64,000 bases of DNA from Nymphaea colorata (taxonomy: Eukaryota; Streptophyta; Magnoliopsida; Nymphaeales; Nymphaeaceae), in the NCBI RefSeq assembly GCF_008831285.2, contig NC_045143.1, positions 682,001 to 746,000 of the forward strand. Reading direction: 5' to 3'. The position numbers and the translations under genes are program-made. The notes beneath the pieces were generated by a model that did no database searches, had not been told where the DNA came from, and was given only the letters and a program-made list of their open reading frames with translations. Positions 11,422 through 23,358 of this stretch are shown one piece after another (position 1 is the first letter of the stretch; each line of letters begins with the position of its first letter).

Positions 11422-14400
11422 TTATAGAAGACGACTAAGTGATCTAATGAGCAATTTAAGGTTACGCCTGGTTGCCTCATCACCAGTAAAGCCAGAAATA
11501 TCAGACGTTATACTCTGCAGAACCAGTGGTCTCTATGAATTAAGAAATAACCAAAACAATGTATCGGATCAAAAAGAAGAAAGGTCTGCACAAATGCTAA
11601 AATGACCTCAATGTTCTTCAAAGTGAATATAAGAGTAGCAATGGACTGGCGAAGAAGCTCTGTGTTTTCAGGAGTCAAAATGGAAGAATGCACCAGCCTG
11701 TAGGAAAAGCATCACGTTAATTGTTTCATATATCTATGCAGCCATTTCTCTACTCTTACTCTATTAACCATCATGGTTTTGATAATAAGAAGATGACAAA
11801 GGTTGTATGTGGCAGAACCATATCATGGTATCTTACCTAAGATCCTCACTAGCTTCAGCCAGGGATCTGGTCAAATTTTCTACATTCTTGAGTAGATCAC
11901 CATCATGAACCTTGGTCAACAAAGGTTGAACATCTTCAGCCATGGCCTCCATCTGTGATATCACTAGATGGAAAAGAGATATTAGCATCAACAAGTGATT
12001 CTGCACAAGTGGCTAGGTACATGCTTGAATGATGGGATTCAAGCGAGACAAACTTGAACCAGAAAGTGATAATCTGAACTACCATAACAAAACAGCCAAC
12101 AAATGCTCTTCTCATGATGAGCATGGTGTGGAAGCACATTTGGCAAACATAAATTTGTATGACTTCAGAATTCGAAAAAGTAATTTTCCAAGTTTCCCAT
12201 TGGATATCCATTTTCCATGTAAAACCTCTCCAGAGGATACACATTTTGCATATGCAAAATGATCACATATTGATTTATAGGAATGTTGAATCACATTGTT
12301 TAACATGTCGACTGTGAGTTACTGTTACCCACAATGTCACATGGGTACGTGGGTTTCGTACTGGTACGGTGGTACGGTTCTGTGATTAAGAATATTGTTT
12401 TCCTCCTTCTTCCTTCTTCCTCCTGATGCCTCTTCCTCCTTCTTCCTTACCAACATATTTACGGCAAAAATGGCATCTGTTTCTTATATTTATGTTACTT
12501 CTTTTGCTGATTTCATGTATATAATTAATTAAAAATATATAACTATCGCCGTACCAAGATTGGCGAAAACGCCGTACTCATACCTATGTGACATAGGTTA
12601 CCCACCAGTGAACAAATAAACTTTGATCATGATTGACTAACAGATAAACTAGCAGCTGAAATTTGTCTAGAACCGTACCATCAAAAGCGAGAGAACTTAA
12701 TAACTTGTAGTTAATAAAGATACAACAGAAAACTCCAAAGCAAGACAGACATACATACATACATACCTTTGCAAGTAGTGGCTTTGCTTCCTCAATGGCG
12801 ATTGAGACTTTTTCCGCCAACTTGTATGTATTGGATACACCAATTTCTTCCATCTCTTGCCCCAGGCGGATAAATATTCCAACCAATGTGTCCAAGCTCA
12901 CCCCTTGTCCTCCCTTTAGTCTCTGACGATCACATACAATCAGCCCTTCTTTGTCACAATCTGGATCAAGGGGACCAACTGTTGGAGTTGGGATTGGATC
13001 TCGTGGTGTAATATCAATCATCGTCTCCATAAGAAGACCAGACTGGTTTACCTCAACCAAGGAATTTCTAGGTATGACAGTTTTCTCATCATCAACCTGG
13101 ACTAGGTCACAGTACACAATGCCAAAGTCATTTAATAATAAACCACAAGTTGAGTCAGACTACAGGCACGAACCCTTTCTAAACAACAACTTTGTCATAT
13201 AACAATTGATTTGTAATATGACACACAACAGAGATAGGATGATTTCATATCAACGTTTCTCAAACCAAAGTACTGATTCAATGGCTTTAATATGTTATAG
13301 AAGATGTTAAACCTTTTCAAAGGGGTAACCTTTTCATTTCCGGGGTAAATGGCATTGAAAGTAGGCGCATCCCTTACACAGACAGAACATATATGTTCCC
13401 ATTTTTTGTAGGACTTCAAGACCCATTATAAATTTGCAGTTCAAAAAGATATGCAGAAAAAAATATGAATGATTAAGAGAGTCCTCCAGGATGTGGCATT
13501 AATTTAACCATATGGCTTGAATCAATTTGAAAGGCAATTAACGTTATTGAGCCACGGCAGACTGATGTTCTGGTAAAGGATGGTTTCAGAAAGTGACACA
13601 AAAAGTTACAAGTTGGTGTGTTCGAAACTTCTTAACTTAGATAAAGCACGAAACCAGTAACACCATGATAGTCAAATACATTATTATTCCCAAGATAATA
13701 TATATAAAGTAGTTATATAACCAGTCCCAACTTTACCGGAATCCTTTAATTTGGAATTAATTTGTTAAAGGGTTCATATTTGAACTTACCAGGAAACCCT
13801 TGATAACCTGATGCAAGATGCGTCTATATGAGAAACTTCACCTGAAGCACAAAAGGTCAAATGTTCATGCATCTTCTCGATGTAAACATACCCAGCATCT
13901 TTTACCTCCTAGATATAATAACCCCAAGTTTTTGGGTTTAAAACCCAGAAGCACATGCATTTCGGACCACAACAAAGCAGGAAAACATCTAGTAAAAATC
14001 TACCTCAGTTCAATCCCCGTCCTCAACAACGCCCATTTTTAACCGAATTCTTGCCCAATCTCTCATCTTCTTTTTACTCATGATTCATGAAATATGCTGT
14101 TTTTCTGCACGCTTTTTATAGTGCTTTCCAACCAAGTAAAATCCCAAGGTATGTTTGCGGGATCCATTTTCACCATCATATATACCTTACGCTCATCCGA
14201 GCTCAAACATTTCTTACCGGATAATTTGGAAGAAAAATAAAATTCTCTAGTCGATAGACGCTGTAAATGTGCTTCTTGCATGCTGTAGGACTAATTCCTG
14301 TACTTAACAAATCACAACTGAAAACCAATGGCTCGAAGATAAAACTGATGCCCGAAGAAGCATAACAGGATTGGACAACGGATGACAAGCTTGTGAGCAG

Positions 14401-14972
14401 TAAAAATCTAAACCACACTAAGAGCAGAATGCAATTCAACAAACAAAGAGGAGGGAAAGATGACAATTCCTTACCTCGACAACGGCGTCGATACTCTTCA
14501 ACGAAGGATTAACTTTAACAACAGTACCCACATTGACCCCCCTGATTCTCACGGGGGTCCCGGTGCATATCCCGCACGCCTGAGAGAACTCGAATACTGC
14601 TTCATATTTTTTCAAGCTAGACCTCAATCGGAAACCCTTCAACCAGGCCAGAGAGAGGGCAAGGAGCACCGTCCCCGATACGACAAACAACCCAACACCT
14701 CCTTCCCAGACGCTCCTCCTCCCAAAACCAAAATCACCCAACGGACGCAGCGTCTGCCTCCAGATGGCCCTGGGGACATCCAGAACCAGAGACAGCGGGT
14801 TCCTCCCGCCGCCGGAGCTCCGGTCCTCCTCCGAAGATGAACTCGCCCGGATCCTCACAACCCTCGCATCTTTGCGGCGTTTCGGAATGGGAGGGGAGAG
14901 GTAGGTAGCGGAGTCTAGGCGAGGTAGGCGAGTCCCGCAACCATGGATCTGCAACCAGGAAACTCCCGCCAT
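11422..14972 (-). CDS. TGD2: Trigalactosyldiacylglycerol 2, plastid MCE-domain lipid transporter subunit
   Basis: Substrate-binding (MlaD-like) subunit of the TGD1-2-3 ABC importer of the chloroplast inner envelope, which moves ER-derived phosphatidic acid for galactolipid synthesis. Model: complement(join(11422..11514,11607..11697,11837..11952,12767..13096,14475..14972)), 1128 nt, 375 aa, close to Arabidopsis TGD2 (about 380). Residues 1-60 are a Ser/Arg-rich transit peptide; a single membrane span follows at about 91-111 (GGVGLFVVSGTVLLALSLAW); the MCE domain covers about 120-200 (FEFSQACGICTGTPVRIRG ... VIPRNSLVEVNQSGLL). The C-terminal half is helical (LTPENTELLRQSIATL) and ends GDEATRRNLKLLIRSLSRLL, as in the family. 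All four introns are GT-AG and in phase. A telo-box-like taggGTTTA near 15048 lies upstream. Confidence 0.96.
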
Positions 14973-16250
14973 CTCTTTCGACGAAAAAAGAGAAAATTAC
15001 AATCTACGAGAGGGAGAAGCTGGAATGGCTTCCATGGAAAGCTTCCTAGGGTTTACAGCACAGAGAGAGAGAGTTGATTGCCGAGTGCTGGCAGAGGACG
15101 GAGGATGGCGCAAAAAGAAGAACGCTGAGCAGGATCGGGCGATAGAAGCGGGAATTCCCGGGGGTTTTCTGTGGAACCGGTGTATCGAGCTCGGGCGATG
15201 GATCCTCGACCAGCACAAGAGGCACCGGTTCGGGTCAGATTTGCTCAATAATAAAATCAGAAATCGAGAAAAACGTGTTCTTTCTTGGCGATCGCTTGCT
15301 TTTCACAGATCTGTTATTCCAAACCACTCCACGCTTTCTAAGTGTTCTTCCGCGAGGGGGCCATTATCATTTTCTTTTTTGAAAATTTATAAATACTAAT
15401 CATTAAATATTTAAGAACTACTTAGGCTTTATTTTATTGAGTTTTTTTTTTTTATATATTTTCAGTTGCTAATAGCTAAATATTTTAATTTAAAAGCTAC
15501 TTGGTTGTCATGACCTTCCACCATTGGGTAGAAGGCCGTAACAAACAATCTTGTTTTGTTTTGTTCTCTCAAGGCTGTATTTGAAAAGTAGCAAAAGTGA
15601 AAGACAACTTTGAAAATATACTAATAAGGTAAGAACTGTTTTGAAAAAAATATCATTATGCTGATTCCATTTCCTCGTGTAACATTTGCCATTCACAATA
15701 AGCGGCACATATTAATATTGGACGCTAATCACATATTAATATTGCAAGCCTCCCCGTAATGTTACTTGTATAATAATTCATAGATTGCACAAAAGCTGTT
15801 ATGTACTCAACGTGTAACGTAAAATATAGGAATCAACACCCAAAAACATTGAGAATCCTATGTGATGTATAGTGTAGACTAGATTTTTACAAAAAAACAT
15901 TTGATCAACTGCATAGTTAGTTGGGCTAGCATATCGTCGCTGGTTTATTTTTGGAAAATCAATTCTTTAGCCTAAATTTATGACATTTCATCTTAGATGG
16001 TAAAATATTATAACAAACAAGGTGAACATGGAATATTATAATAAACAAACAACATCTTATGGGTTTTTAAGATTTTATGAGGATGAAGAAGATATGCAAC
16101 AAGAAAAAAGTTTGAAATTTTTAAAAATATTTCAGCCCAGCATGAGCAAACTTGAAAAAAAAATTTTGAGGAAATTTTTTTCATAAAACATATTTCCGCC
16201 GCGAAAAGTGAAAATATGTTTCCGGATTTTTCTTTTTTTTTTGCCCGTTA
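14973..16250. other. Spacer upstream of TGD2
   Basis: The first 280 bases are GC-richer and should contain the TGD2 5' UTR and promoter. An open frame on the plus strand at 15025-15399 overlaps this promoter and has no family signature. From about 15370 to 16240 the DNA is very AT-rich with poly-A and poly-T runs and nothing coding. Confidence 0.55.
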
Positions 16251-16533
16251 GGGCACGCACTCTCGCGTCGGGCCCCCGTCGCCTTCCCGTTTCTCCTGCT
16301 CTGCTTCCTCCTTCTTGCCTGGGTTTCCCTCAAGTTCTACCATTGCCACCACCAGCAGCAAGACTTTGACGACCCACAACGCCAGCAGTACCAAGAAGGG
16401 CGGGTCTACCGGAGCCCGGACGAGCTCGCCAACCTCAAGAGATACGACCCCTCGCCATCTTCGAAACATTTCACGGACGATCGCGGGCGGCTGCTCAACC
16501 CCATCGCTTCCGCACAGCGAGCAGGGCTTTCAG
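16251..16533 (+). pseudogene. Orphan exon-like fragment of an unrecognised membrane-anchored protein
   Basis: A GC-rich island in AT-rich DNA with one clean frame. It encodes a basic start (GHALSRRAP), a strongly hydrophobic span (FPFLLLCFLLLAWVSLKF), a His/Gln-rich linker, and then a hydrophilic stretch that looks conserved (YRSPDELANLKRYDPSP, FTDDRGRLLNPI), ending at a consensus donor TTTCAG|GTCGCT. No ATG occurs between the upstream in-frame stop near 16209 and the hydrophobic span, and I found no later exon in the next several kb that continues the frame. It reads like exon 1 of a type II or signal-anchored protein left without its start codon and partners. I do not recognise the family with confidence. 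It could instead be a live gene using a short upstream coding exon I missed. Confidence 0.45.
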
Positions 16534-17884
16534 GTCGCTCTCTCTTTTTACATCCATTGTTTCGTTGGAATGAATTCGTTTTCAGTTCTATCTCTCTTTC
16601 TCTCCCCACCCCGATTCGCATTGGGGGAGATTGGAGGCTTGCTTGCTTGTTTCCCGATAAATTCGAGTTCAATATAATCTCATGTTTCTCCGTTATTGTA
16701 TTAGTCCTCTTTTCAAGCTCGTACATTGAGCTTCTGATCTTTCCATTTTCGAACTACCACCTCTATTCTCGTGATGGTTAGGTTGCTGAAGTTGGTAAAT
16801 TTCTATAAAATGTTGGGACAGTGCAAGATTTGACAAGCTATTATAGAAAATTGATGCAACAGGTATCAACAAGTCTTTATTTGTTGTTTGATCTCTCTCA
16901 ATTCGTTGATACAATTCTTAGAGCATCATTTGTATTCTTGGACTGAACATCGACCCCTGTTCGTTTCTGTGATGAGTAAGCGTAATCTAAATTTGTGCTG
17001 TTTTATTCTTCTAGGCTTAGCTTTTCTTGTAGTCACCCTGAAGTGGCATTCAGCTCAGAATGATCGAGATGATTTAATTGTTGCACAAAGATCATTTGCC
17101 TGTTCCATTTTGACATAGGGGAACTCTTTTGAGAGGGAAAACAGGAAAAGGTTACAGGATAGTGTGTTTCATTCTTTCCTTCTTCTTCATGCGACATAAG
17201 AAAACAGAGTACATTGGCATTGAGATTGCTATTCACTTTCTCCTGGAATCTGCTCCCTTTTAGGATAATATGAAACAGAAACTGTAAGGAGGCTCTGTTA
17301 TGACAAGAAAGAGGGAAGGTGAAATTGTTGTTATGAGGAATAAGATCCTAGAGATAGCAGTTGGATCGTGATTAGAAGGGATTTGACAATTTAGGTAGTT
17401 GGCCACCGAAACAATTGGGACATCAAACGTATTGTTAGTATGAAATTTACCTTTGTGAAACATATGGTAGCCATACTCATAAAATCTCCTTTTGCAATTT
17501 GCGGCAAGATGTGCTAAATTGCTAACTATAAGTCTTATTAATATAAGGTGATGTTCAATTATGTGTCTTTCGAATATGACCTCTAAATACATCTGATGTT
17601 TCAAGTAGTCATTCATTGAAGCACAAATAGAAAAAGAAAAAGTCGTGGACTGTTTAGTTGAGGTTATCAAACTCGGGAAAATGTTTCAATATAGTTTTTT
17701 TTTTTTTGTTATTAAATGTCCATCTTTTTCAAAAGTACAAGCTTACTGAGTTTTGGAGCGGGTTATACATTTACCCATAAGATTATGCAAACGAAGTACT
17801 GAATCCATATCCGACTACCGAACTCGGATATTTCCCTCCATTCCAAGCGAGTCCGATCTTTCTGGTATCTCAAGGTCGGTTTAG
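16534..17884. other. Spacer between the orphan exon and the mS37 first exon
   Basis: AT-rich, with several short open frames on both strands but no recognisable domain. No exon continuing the 16251-16533 frame was found. Confidence 0.5.
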
Positions 17885-18012
17885 GGTGAGGGGTCTTGTA
17901 CCACTGCGACCCAGCTCGTGGGGACACTTCTCCGTCGCCTGGTTGCCAATCGGCCGCCGCAATCGTCCAGCGATCACCGTCCTCCGGCAATTTTATTGTC
18001 CGGGATTGTCAG
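17885..18012 (+). other. Probable non-coding first exon of mS37
   Basis: A GC-richer block ending in a good donor (TGTCAG|GTACTCC at 18012/18013), 1.6 kb before the mS37 start, whose acceptor TGTAG|AAAACA lies six bases before the ATG. A 5' UTR intron placed immediately before the start codon is common in plants. The exon's 5' limit is a guess; transcript reads crossing 18012/19623 would confirm it. Confidence 0.45.
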
Positions 18013-19628
18013 GTACTCCCTATTTCTTTCTCTGTTTGATTTCCTATTTTGTCTCGTTGGATGCGTTGGTTTCCCCTTCTGCGCTCGGTCGTTTTGCTCT
18101 CAATCAAGATCTGGAAATGGAGGGAGAGAATCTATGCAATAGTTGGGTCTCCGTGGATTGTGGGTATGGAAGCCACCGTTTTCTGTTGGATGTCCGAGTG
18201 TCCATCAACTTTAATGCTCTGTTGCTGCGGCAGAAATGGTTTATTCAAATTTCAGTTGAGGGTTTCGTATTATTACTGGCCGTGGTGTGTAGATTTTTAT
18301 TGGATTTTATGTTCTTGAAAATGCTGCTAATTAGTTTGAGCAAGCAAGTGATGGGGATTTTTGGTCAGTTAACCCAAGAGAGATCCCCTCTGGAGCATGA
18401 CTTGAATTATGCACTTTTTGGGGACATTTTGATGCGAAGTTCCACATGGCGCGGTCTTCTCTTCTCTTCTTAAAGTAATTTTAGAATCAATTTGGCTTAC
18501 CAGAGCAAAGAAATATTGCATCAAATGGTCTGGCACATTGGAGTTGATTGATTGGTGTTATCCGTTTCTCTATTTTTTTCCACCACAAAATGAGATTGAG
18601 AAATAGTGGGCTAGACTTATTGGAAGAAATTGTCCATATTCATGTCCCGTTTCATGTTCATTGTTGAATATTGCAGGTGGCCATGGAAGCCTGCATGGCA
18701 TTTGACCAAGATATGATTTAAAATTTTTTGCTTGTTCCTATGGTAAACATGTTTGGAAGAGGTCCAGTTTTATTGTAGGATTGATTATGTTTTGGATAGT
18801 ACAGGTACGTCTCAGTGCCTTTAGGACACATTAAGAAATTCTCTAGATTTTTTTAAATGCACTTGAACTTACCAATGCATCTTCAGCATTGAAAAGTTTA
18901 CTGAGTGAATTCTTTGGACCTTATTTTTGGACATTCAGCTCTATCGAAAGAAACGTACACTTTTTAAATTTTTTACACAAGCAGCTGGCAACCTACATAG
19001 ACCGATAGACCGTTTAAGTTCATTTGTTTGTCTCCTTGATTGAAGAGAAATAAATGGGGCATGAAGTTATTGGAGAGCTGCTGGCATGGTCCAAGTGGTG
19101 TAACTGGTGTTGGCTGGCATTAGGAACAATTCTGGGTCACGCAGCTTATTATTAATCCTGCTCATTGCTGCTAACATTAATATAAAGTGGTTAGGAAAAC
19201 CTCACATGCACATACAAACACACGCAAGTATGCAGAGATATGTACACAGATACATACATAGCATTGCACACTTGAATTTTCAGAAGCATGAATCTCTAAA
19301 TATATTTGTGAGACAAAATTATACGTCAAAAGCAGAAGAATCTTAGTAAAAAGCTAGAATATAATGTAGATAAATATGTGCATGCGGAGGGGTGAACATC
19401 TGTCTGGTCATGGTTGGGTTTGGGTAGGTTTTTAATGTTTGTGGTGGATATTGCCATATTGGTGATTCAAAGGTTTTTTTTTTTAGTTCCATGGGTTTGC
19501 TAAATCGGAGAATGGAGGTTTTGTTACTCCTGCAACTTGATTTGTTTCTTTGATCCGATAATAATTCAATTAGTTTTATTTTGCTGATTTTTTACTGATC
19601 TCACTTTTTTGCATTGATGTAGAAAACA

Positions 19629-19971
19629 ATGGGTCGAAAGAGTGGAGGTTTATACATTAATCCAAAGAAATTTGCAGCGGCCCAAAAACCTTGCATGAAA
19701 GAGACGCTAGCATTCTTGAACTGCTTGGCCCTTAATCAGAACAATGATGATAAATGTGTGCGGCAGAAGGAACTTTTGCAGACATGCATGGATGCTCAGG
19801 TATTAATAAAAACTAGAAGTCTAGGATGCGCAGAAACAGGGACTCTCTTTATCTCTCTCTCTATCATTCTCTTAATCTCAATGTTTGCTTCTGCAGAGTG
19901 GTAAAAACAGTAAGCGGTCATGGGGAAGTATCAACTACCATCTACAGCGGCTTGGTAAAGTGAGAAAATAG
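19629..19971 (+). CDS. mS37: Mitochondrial small ribosomal subunit protein mS37 (CHCH domain, Mrp10/CHCHD1-like)
   Basis: Small twin-CX9C protein of the mitochondrial ribosome small subunit. Model: join(19629..19799,19897..19971), 246 nt, 81 aa. The Cys spacing is exact: C-MKETLAFLN-C and C-VRQKELLQT-C, each with nine residues between cysteines, giving the CHCH helical hairpin. The N-terminal GRKSGGLYINPKKF and C-terminal WGSINYHLQRL are typical of plant members of this family, which helps separate it from COX17/COX19 relatives. It is imported through Mia40-dependent oxidation or used in the matrix, depending on lineage. The intron is only 97 nt; a longer intron probably lies in the 5' UTR. 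Confidence 0.9.
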
Positions 19972-20966
19972 GAACTTTCTTGACTTTGTGGTTTGTAGAT
20001 TTCTTCAGAAAGAGAATTCTGAATCATTTGCTGTTCAAGGATAAATTTTGCTCTCACTACTGTTTGTTAGCAACAACTGGAGCTTGGACTTCGGTGGTGG
20101 ACTTGGTTCAAAAGAGTCGGCAGTGTAAACCTGAATGGCCCAAACTTAGGATGTAACAGGTGAGTCCGTCTTATATCCGAGCACCAAGTAGAATTGTGGT
20201 TCAACCCATTGGAATTTGATAGAATTTTGTGAGATCTTGATCGATCTCAACATTTAGAGAAGCTTCCACTCTAGGAACAATGGACCAATAATCAGAGCTG
20301 TTACATTCCAAGATCGAATCAAAAGTGGCAAATATTGAAGTGCAAGGAAAGAAAGTGGGCATATTTTTCCGCAGGCACGTGCCTTTTCCAATTACTTGGA
20401 ATCATAAAGCCAATGAAATCTTCGTTGTTCCTCCCATGAATGTTGATTACGAATGCATATTATTGTGTTCTTCAATGGGCTGCAGATTAGGTGATCTGGT
20501 AGATGACTTTGTGTGACTCCGCCATCATCACTGAGTGCGTGGCAGCAATTCCAGCAACCTTTCAGTATTTCCTTTGGTCGCGATTAACTAATAAGGTTTT
20601 TGCTAAAAGCCGTATGTTTGTTGCTGTTTAAGAGTCGACGATGATGGAAAATTGCGGCCTACACAATAGGAATGTGCAACGAAAACGAATCCATTGTATT
20701 TTTCAGGTTGAATTATCATATTTGAAATAAAATGATTTGTGGTTATTTCAGAAGGCGAGGAAATTTTCAAACGGGCACATTGTGAAATTACTCCTGAAAT
20801 TCTGATTGATCGGATGACTAAAAAAATTTTGCTCGCCGAAATTCTAGTCCATTAATGTGTGAACATGCATGGATGAAAATTTATGATGGTTAGATCCAGC
20901 AGGCGTGAAACGGTTTGGTATAAGTGAGCTAATGTTCTTAGAAACCACGAACCTACCGAATCATCG
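19972..20966. other. Spacer downstream of mS37
   Basis: Contains the mS37 3' UTR. No further gene is supported. Confidence 0.5.
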
Positions 20967-21210
20967 TCAGGCACGCACGACAAGAAGAGGTTCACTTATA
21001 CAGGTGGGGCAAGGGAAGAGACCTAAAACGAAACTATAAGGGGAGTTGCTTTGGGCATGGTCATGTCGATGATCTCGTCCATGGACTAAGTGAAGAACTT
21101 GCAACGCTAGTGTCCGCCCGCCGCACATCCTCCGGCCCACACTGGAAGGCGTGAAGACGATTCTCTGACCACCACCGAAGTTGGTTACCCTAGAAGCATG
21201 GCATGAGTTG
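20967..21210 (-). pseudogene. Cytochrome P450 C-terminal fragment, degenerate
   Basis: On the minus strand a short frame reads VFTPSSVGRRMCGGRTLALQVLHLV, a decayed P450 heme-binding loop: the family consensus is F-x-x-G-x-R-x-C-x-G followed by an ALQ..HL helix, here with the haem-ligand Cys and GRR retained but Phe and first Gly positions altered. Another frame then gives DMTMPKATPLIVSF, which matches the expected MT..KATPLEV region near the P450 C-terminus. The roughly 25 residues that should lie between (LA.LLHGFD) are largely missing and the frame has changed. No upstream P450 exon is seen. The ALQVLHL and KATPL wording suggests an A-type family such as CYP82 or CYP81, but this is a guess. 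Clearly not functional. Confidence 0.72.
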
Positions 21211-23358
21211 GGGCAAGAAACTTGGTTGATTCGTTGCCTCCTTAAGTAAGTCATGGACTTGAACATTTAGCATTGGCGGAATGATCAATTAATTAGCGTG
21301 CCCACATGTCTTAATCACCTAAAAGAATACGGGAATTTTCTAAATATATTTGAAAAATCGGTAGTGATTAAAAATGAAGTCTGCATGAAATAGAGGTGAA
21401 ACCAAATAACTAGAGAGAAAAATGGAATGCTCTTCTTACAAGGAAGATATATTCTACAACTCGCCACTTTCATATGAGATCACCCCTTCTTGATCATTGC
21501 CTACAAGGTCACTACAAAATATGGAATTTTCATTATTAGATAATGTCCACGACACCCTTCAATGATAGAGAACACAAACAAATACGAAACTCTTTCGAAG
21601 CATGCCAGCAAGAGCGATGTGCATGTCTAATATTGGCCAGTAGAAGAGAGAATGCGTATCCATGGTAAAACATACAAAGAAAGAAAGGAAAAAAGAGAAG
21701 CATAAATCTGTGATCTGCCTGGTCACGGAATCGTCAAATGGTTCAGACCTAGCCTAATCTGCCTCCATTCTTTGTCGATCAATACCCATACTTGCACAAA
21801 CATCGTAAGTATATGCTTTTGTTTCCCGAATAATATTGAACAAAGATGAACAGTCTGCAGTAAAAGAATGAAAGACAGTGTGAGAGGAAGAGACTCAATT
21901 TATACCCAGGTCGAGAAATTTTGAGGATGCGCCTAAATTTTATTTTCTCTCACGAAAAGGGTCCAAGTTTCCGCTTTTCTTGTGCCGCACATTTGATGTT
22001 TCAAGTTCTCCGTCTACAAAATTCTTTGCACTGCACAGATCTATCATAAATTTAAATAAAGGGCACCTGCTAGAGGTTTTTCTTTAAGCCCGATATGTTT
22101 TGAATTATGCTGCCATCTTATGCAGAAATATCATTGGAAATTTAATTTCATTGATTATGCTCCTCGTAAATTTGTGCACTTGAATATTATGGACATATGT
22201 TTGATTATGGAGAAACACTTACTTTTGGCTGTCTCAAATTAAAGCATATTTCTTTAAATAATCGCTAACGTTGCCAGGAAGATTTAAAAAAGAAATTGTG
22301 AATTTTTCTGGGGCATGATATTCTTAGAATAATTATTTTACCTCCCTTCACTTGAACATATAATTTTTTTGTTAAAAAAAATTATCCGACTCTTCTCAAG
22401 TTAACCAACTAATAAACAAAAATCAAACATATGCCAAATTATACATGAATAGGCATTCCTCTTCTTAAGTCAACAATAAATCTTGTTGCCTTACAGAATA
22501 TAAAATGATGGCTTCATAAAAATTATATTCTCACAACCAATTCAATTCAATATAAATGATTTAGAGGAAATTAAGGTTTATGTTGCCCAAATTGGGTGCT
22601 TCATGGTCTAGAACTTTTTGGTAAGTGGGAGGTTATTTCTACCACCCGAGTGATGGAAGCCCACCCTCCTTCTAGGGTTCAAGGCTATTTCTGGTGTCTA
22701 AGATTGGCACTCCTCTTATGTTTTAACTTGCATTGGTACCCTAAAAAGGTATTGGAAAAAAATTCAATGTTTCACTGTCTATCAGAAGCTCATATCCAGG
22801 AAGCTTTAGAATTCAACGTCATGGCCAATTATATCTAGGATGATAAAAATTTTAAGCATAGCAGCTTCTCGCTCTTGTATCAGAAAATTTGTAACCATGA
22901 AGTCATGACTTCATTCTACCTGCATTTGCAATAGATTATACGATAAATTACTTTTTAATTTACAATCTGCAGAGGTCTTTGATTTTTTTATGCCACATGG
23001 ATGTGTTTCCTATACCAAAAAAATATAGCAAGTGACTTTTGAACCATTTTGAATATGTAATTGGAGTTTAGAAGCTCAGAAAGGGTTGAAATACTAATCC
23101 TTACAAAATGCAATCTGCAGATTGGAAAATACATTATCAAGAGCCAGTTACTAGAGCCTTGGATATGGAGATGGCAACAAAGCCCCTATAGCTGTAGATG
23201 AATGACAATGCAGAAAACGGAAGCCATTTTCTCTGATAACAATTTAAACACTTATATGGCATCCTTCAGATCCCCTTAAAAAAAATAGTACAGGGGCAAG
23301 CATGCTGTACCCGCCATGAATAGATGAACCATCAAGCAGAATATCTCTTAGATAGCTG
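21211..23358. other. AT-rich spacer with one dispersed repeat copy
   Basis: No gene is supported. Contains repeat copy A (22790-22950), which recurs at 28892-29040. A plus-strand open frame at 22596-22838 runs into this repeat and is probably not a gene. Confidence 0.5.
22790..22950 (+). repeat. Dispersed repeat, copy A
   Basis: Shares about 140 bases with 28892-29040 in the same orientation: the segment from aagctttagaattcaacg through atggccaatta, aattttaagc, agcagcttct, ttgtaaccatga, ttcattctacct and gcaatagattatacga. Roughly 85 percent identical by eye with a few indels. The family is not recognised; the edges are set where the similarity fades. Confidence 0.8.

Noticed and set aside
15025-15399. 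124-aa plus frame upstream of TGD2
   Set aside because: Overlaps the expected TGD2 promoter and 5' UTR on the opposite strand; the sequence has no domain.
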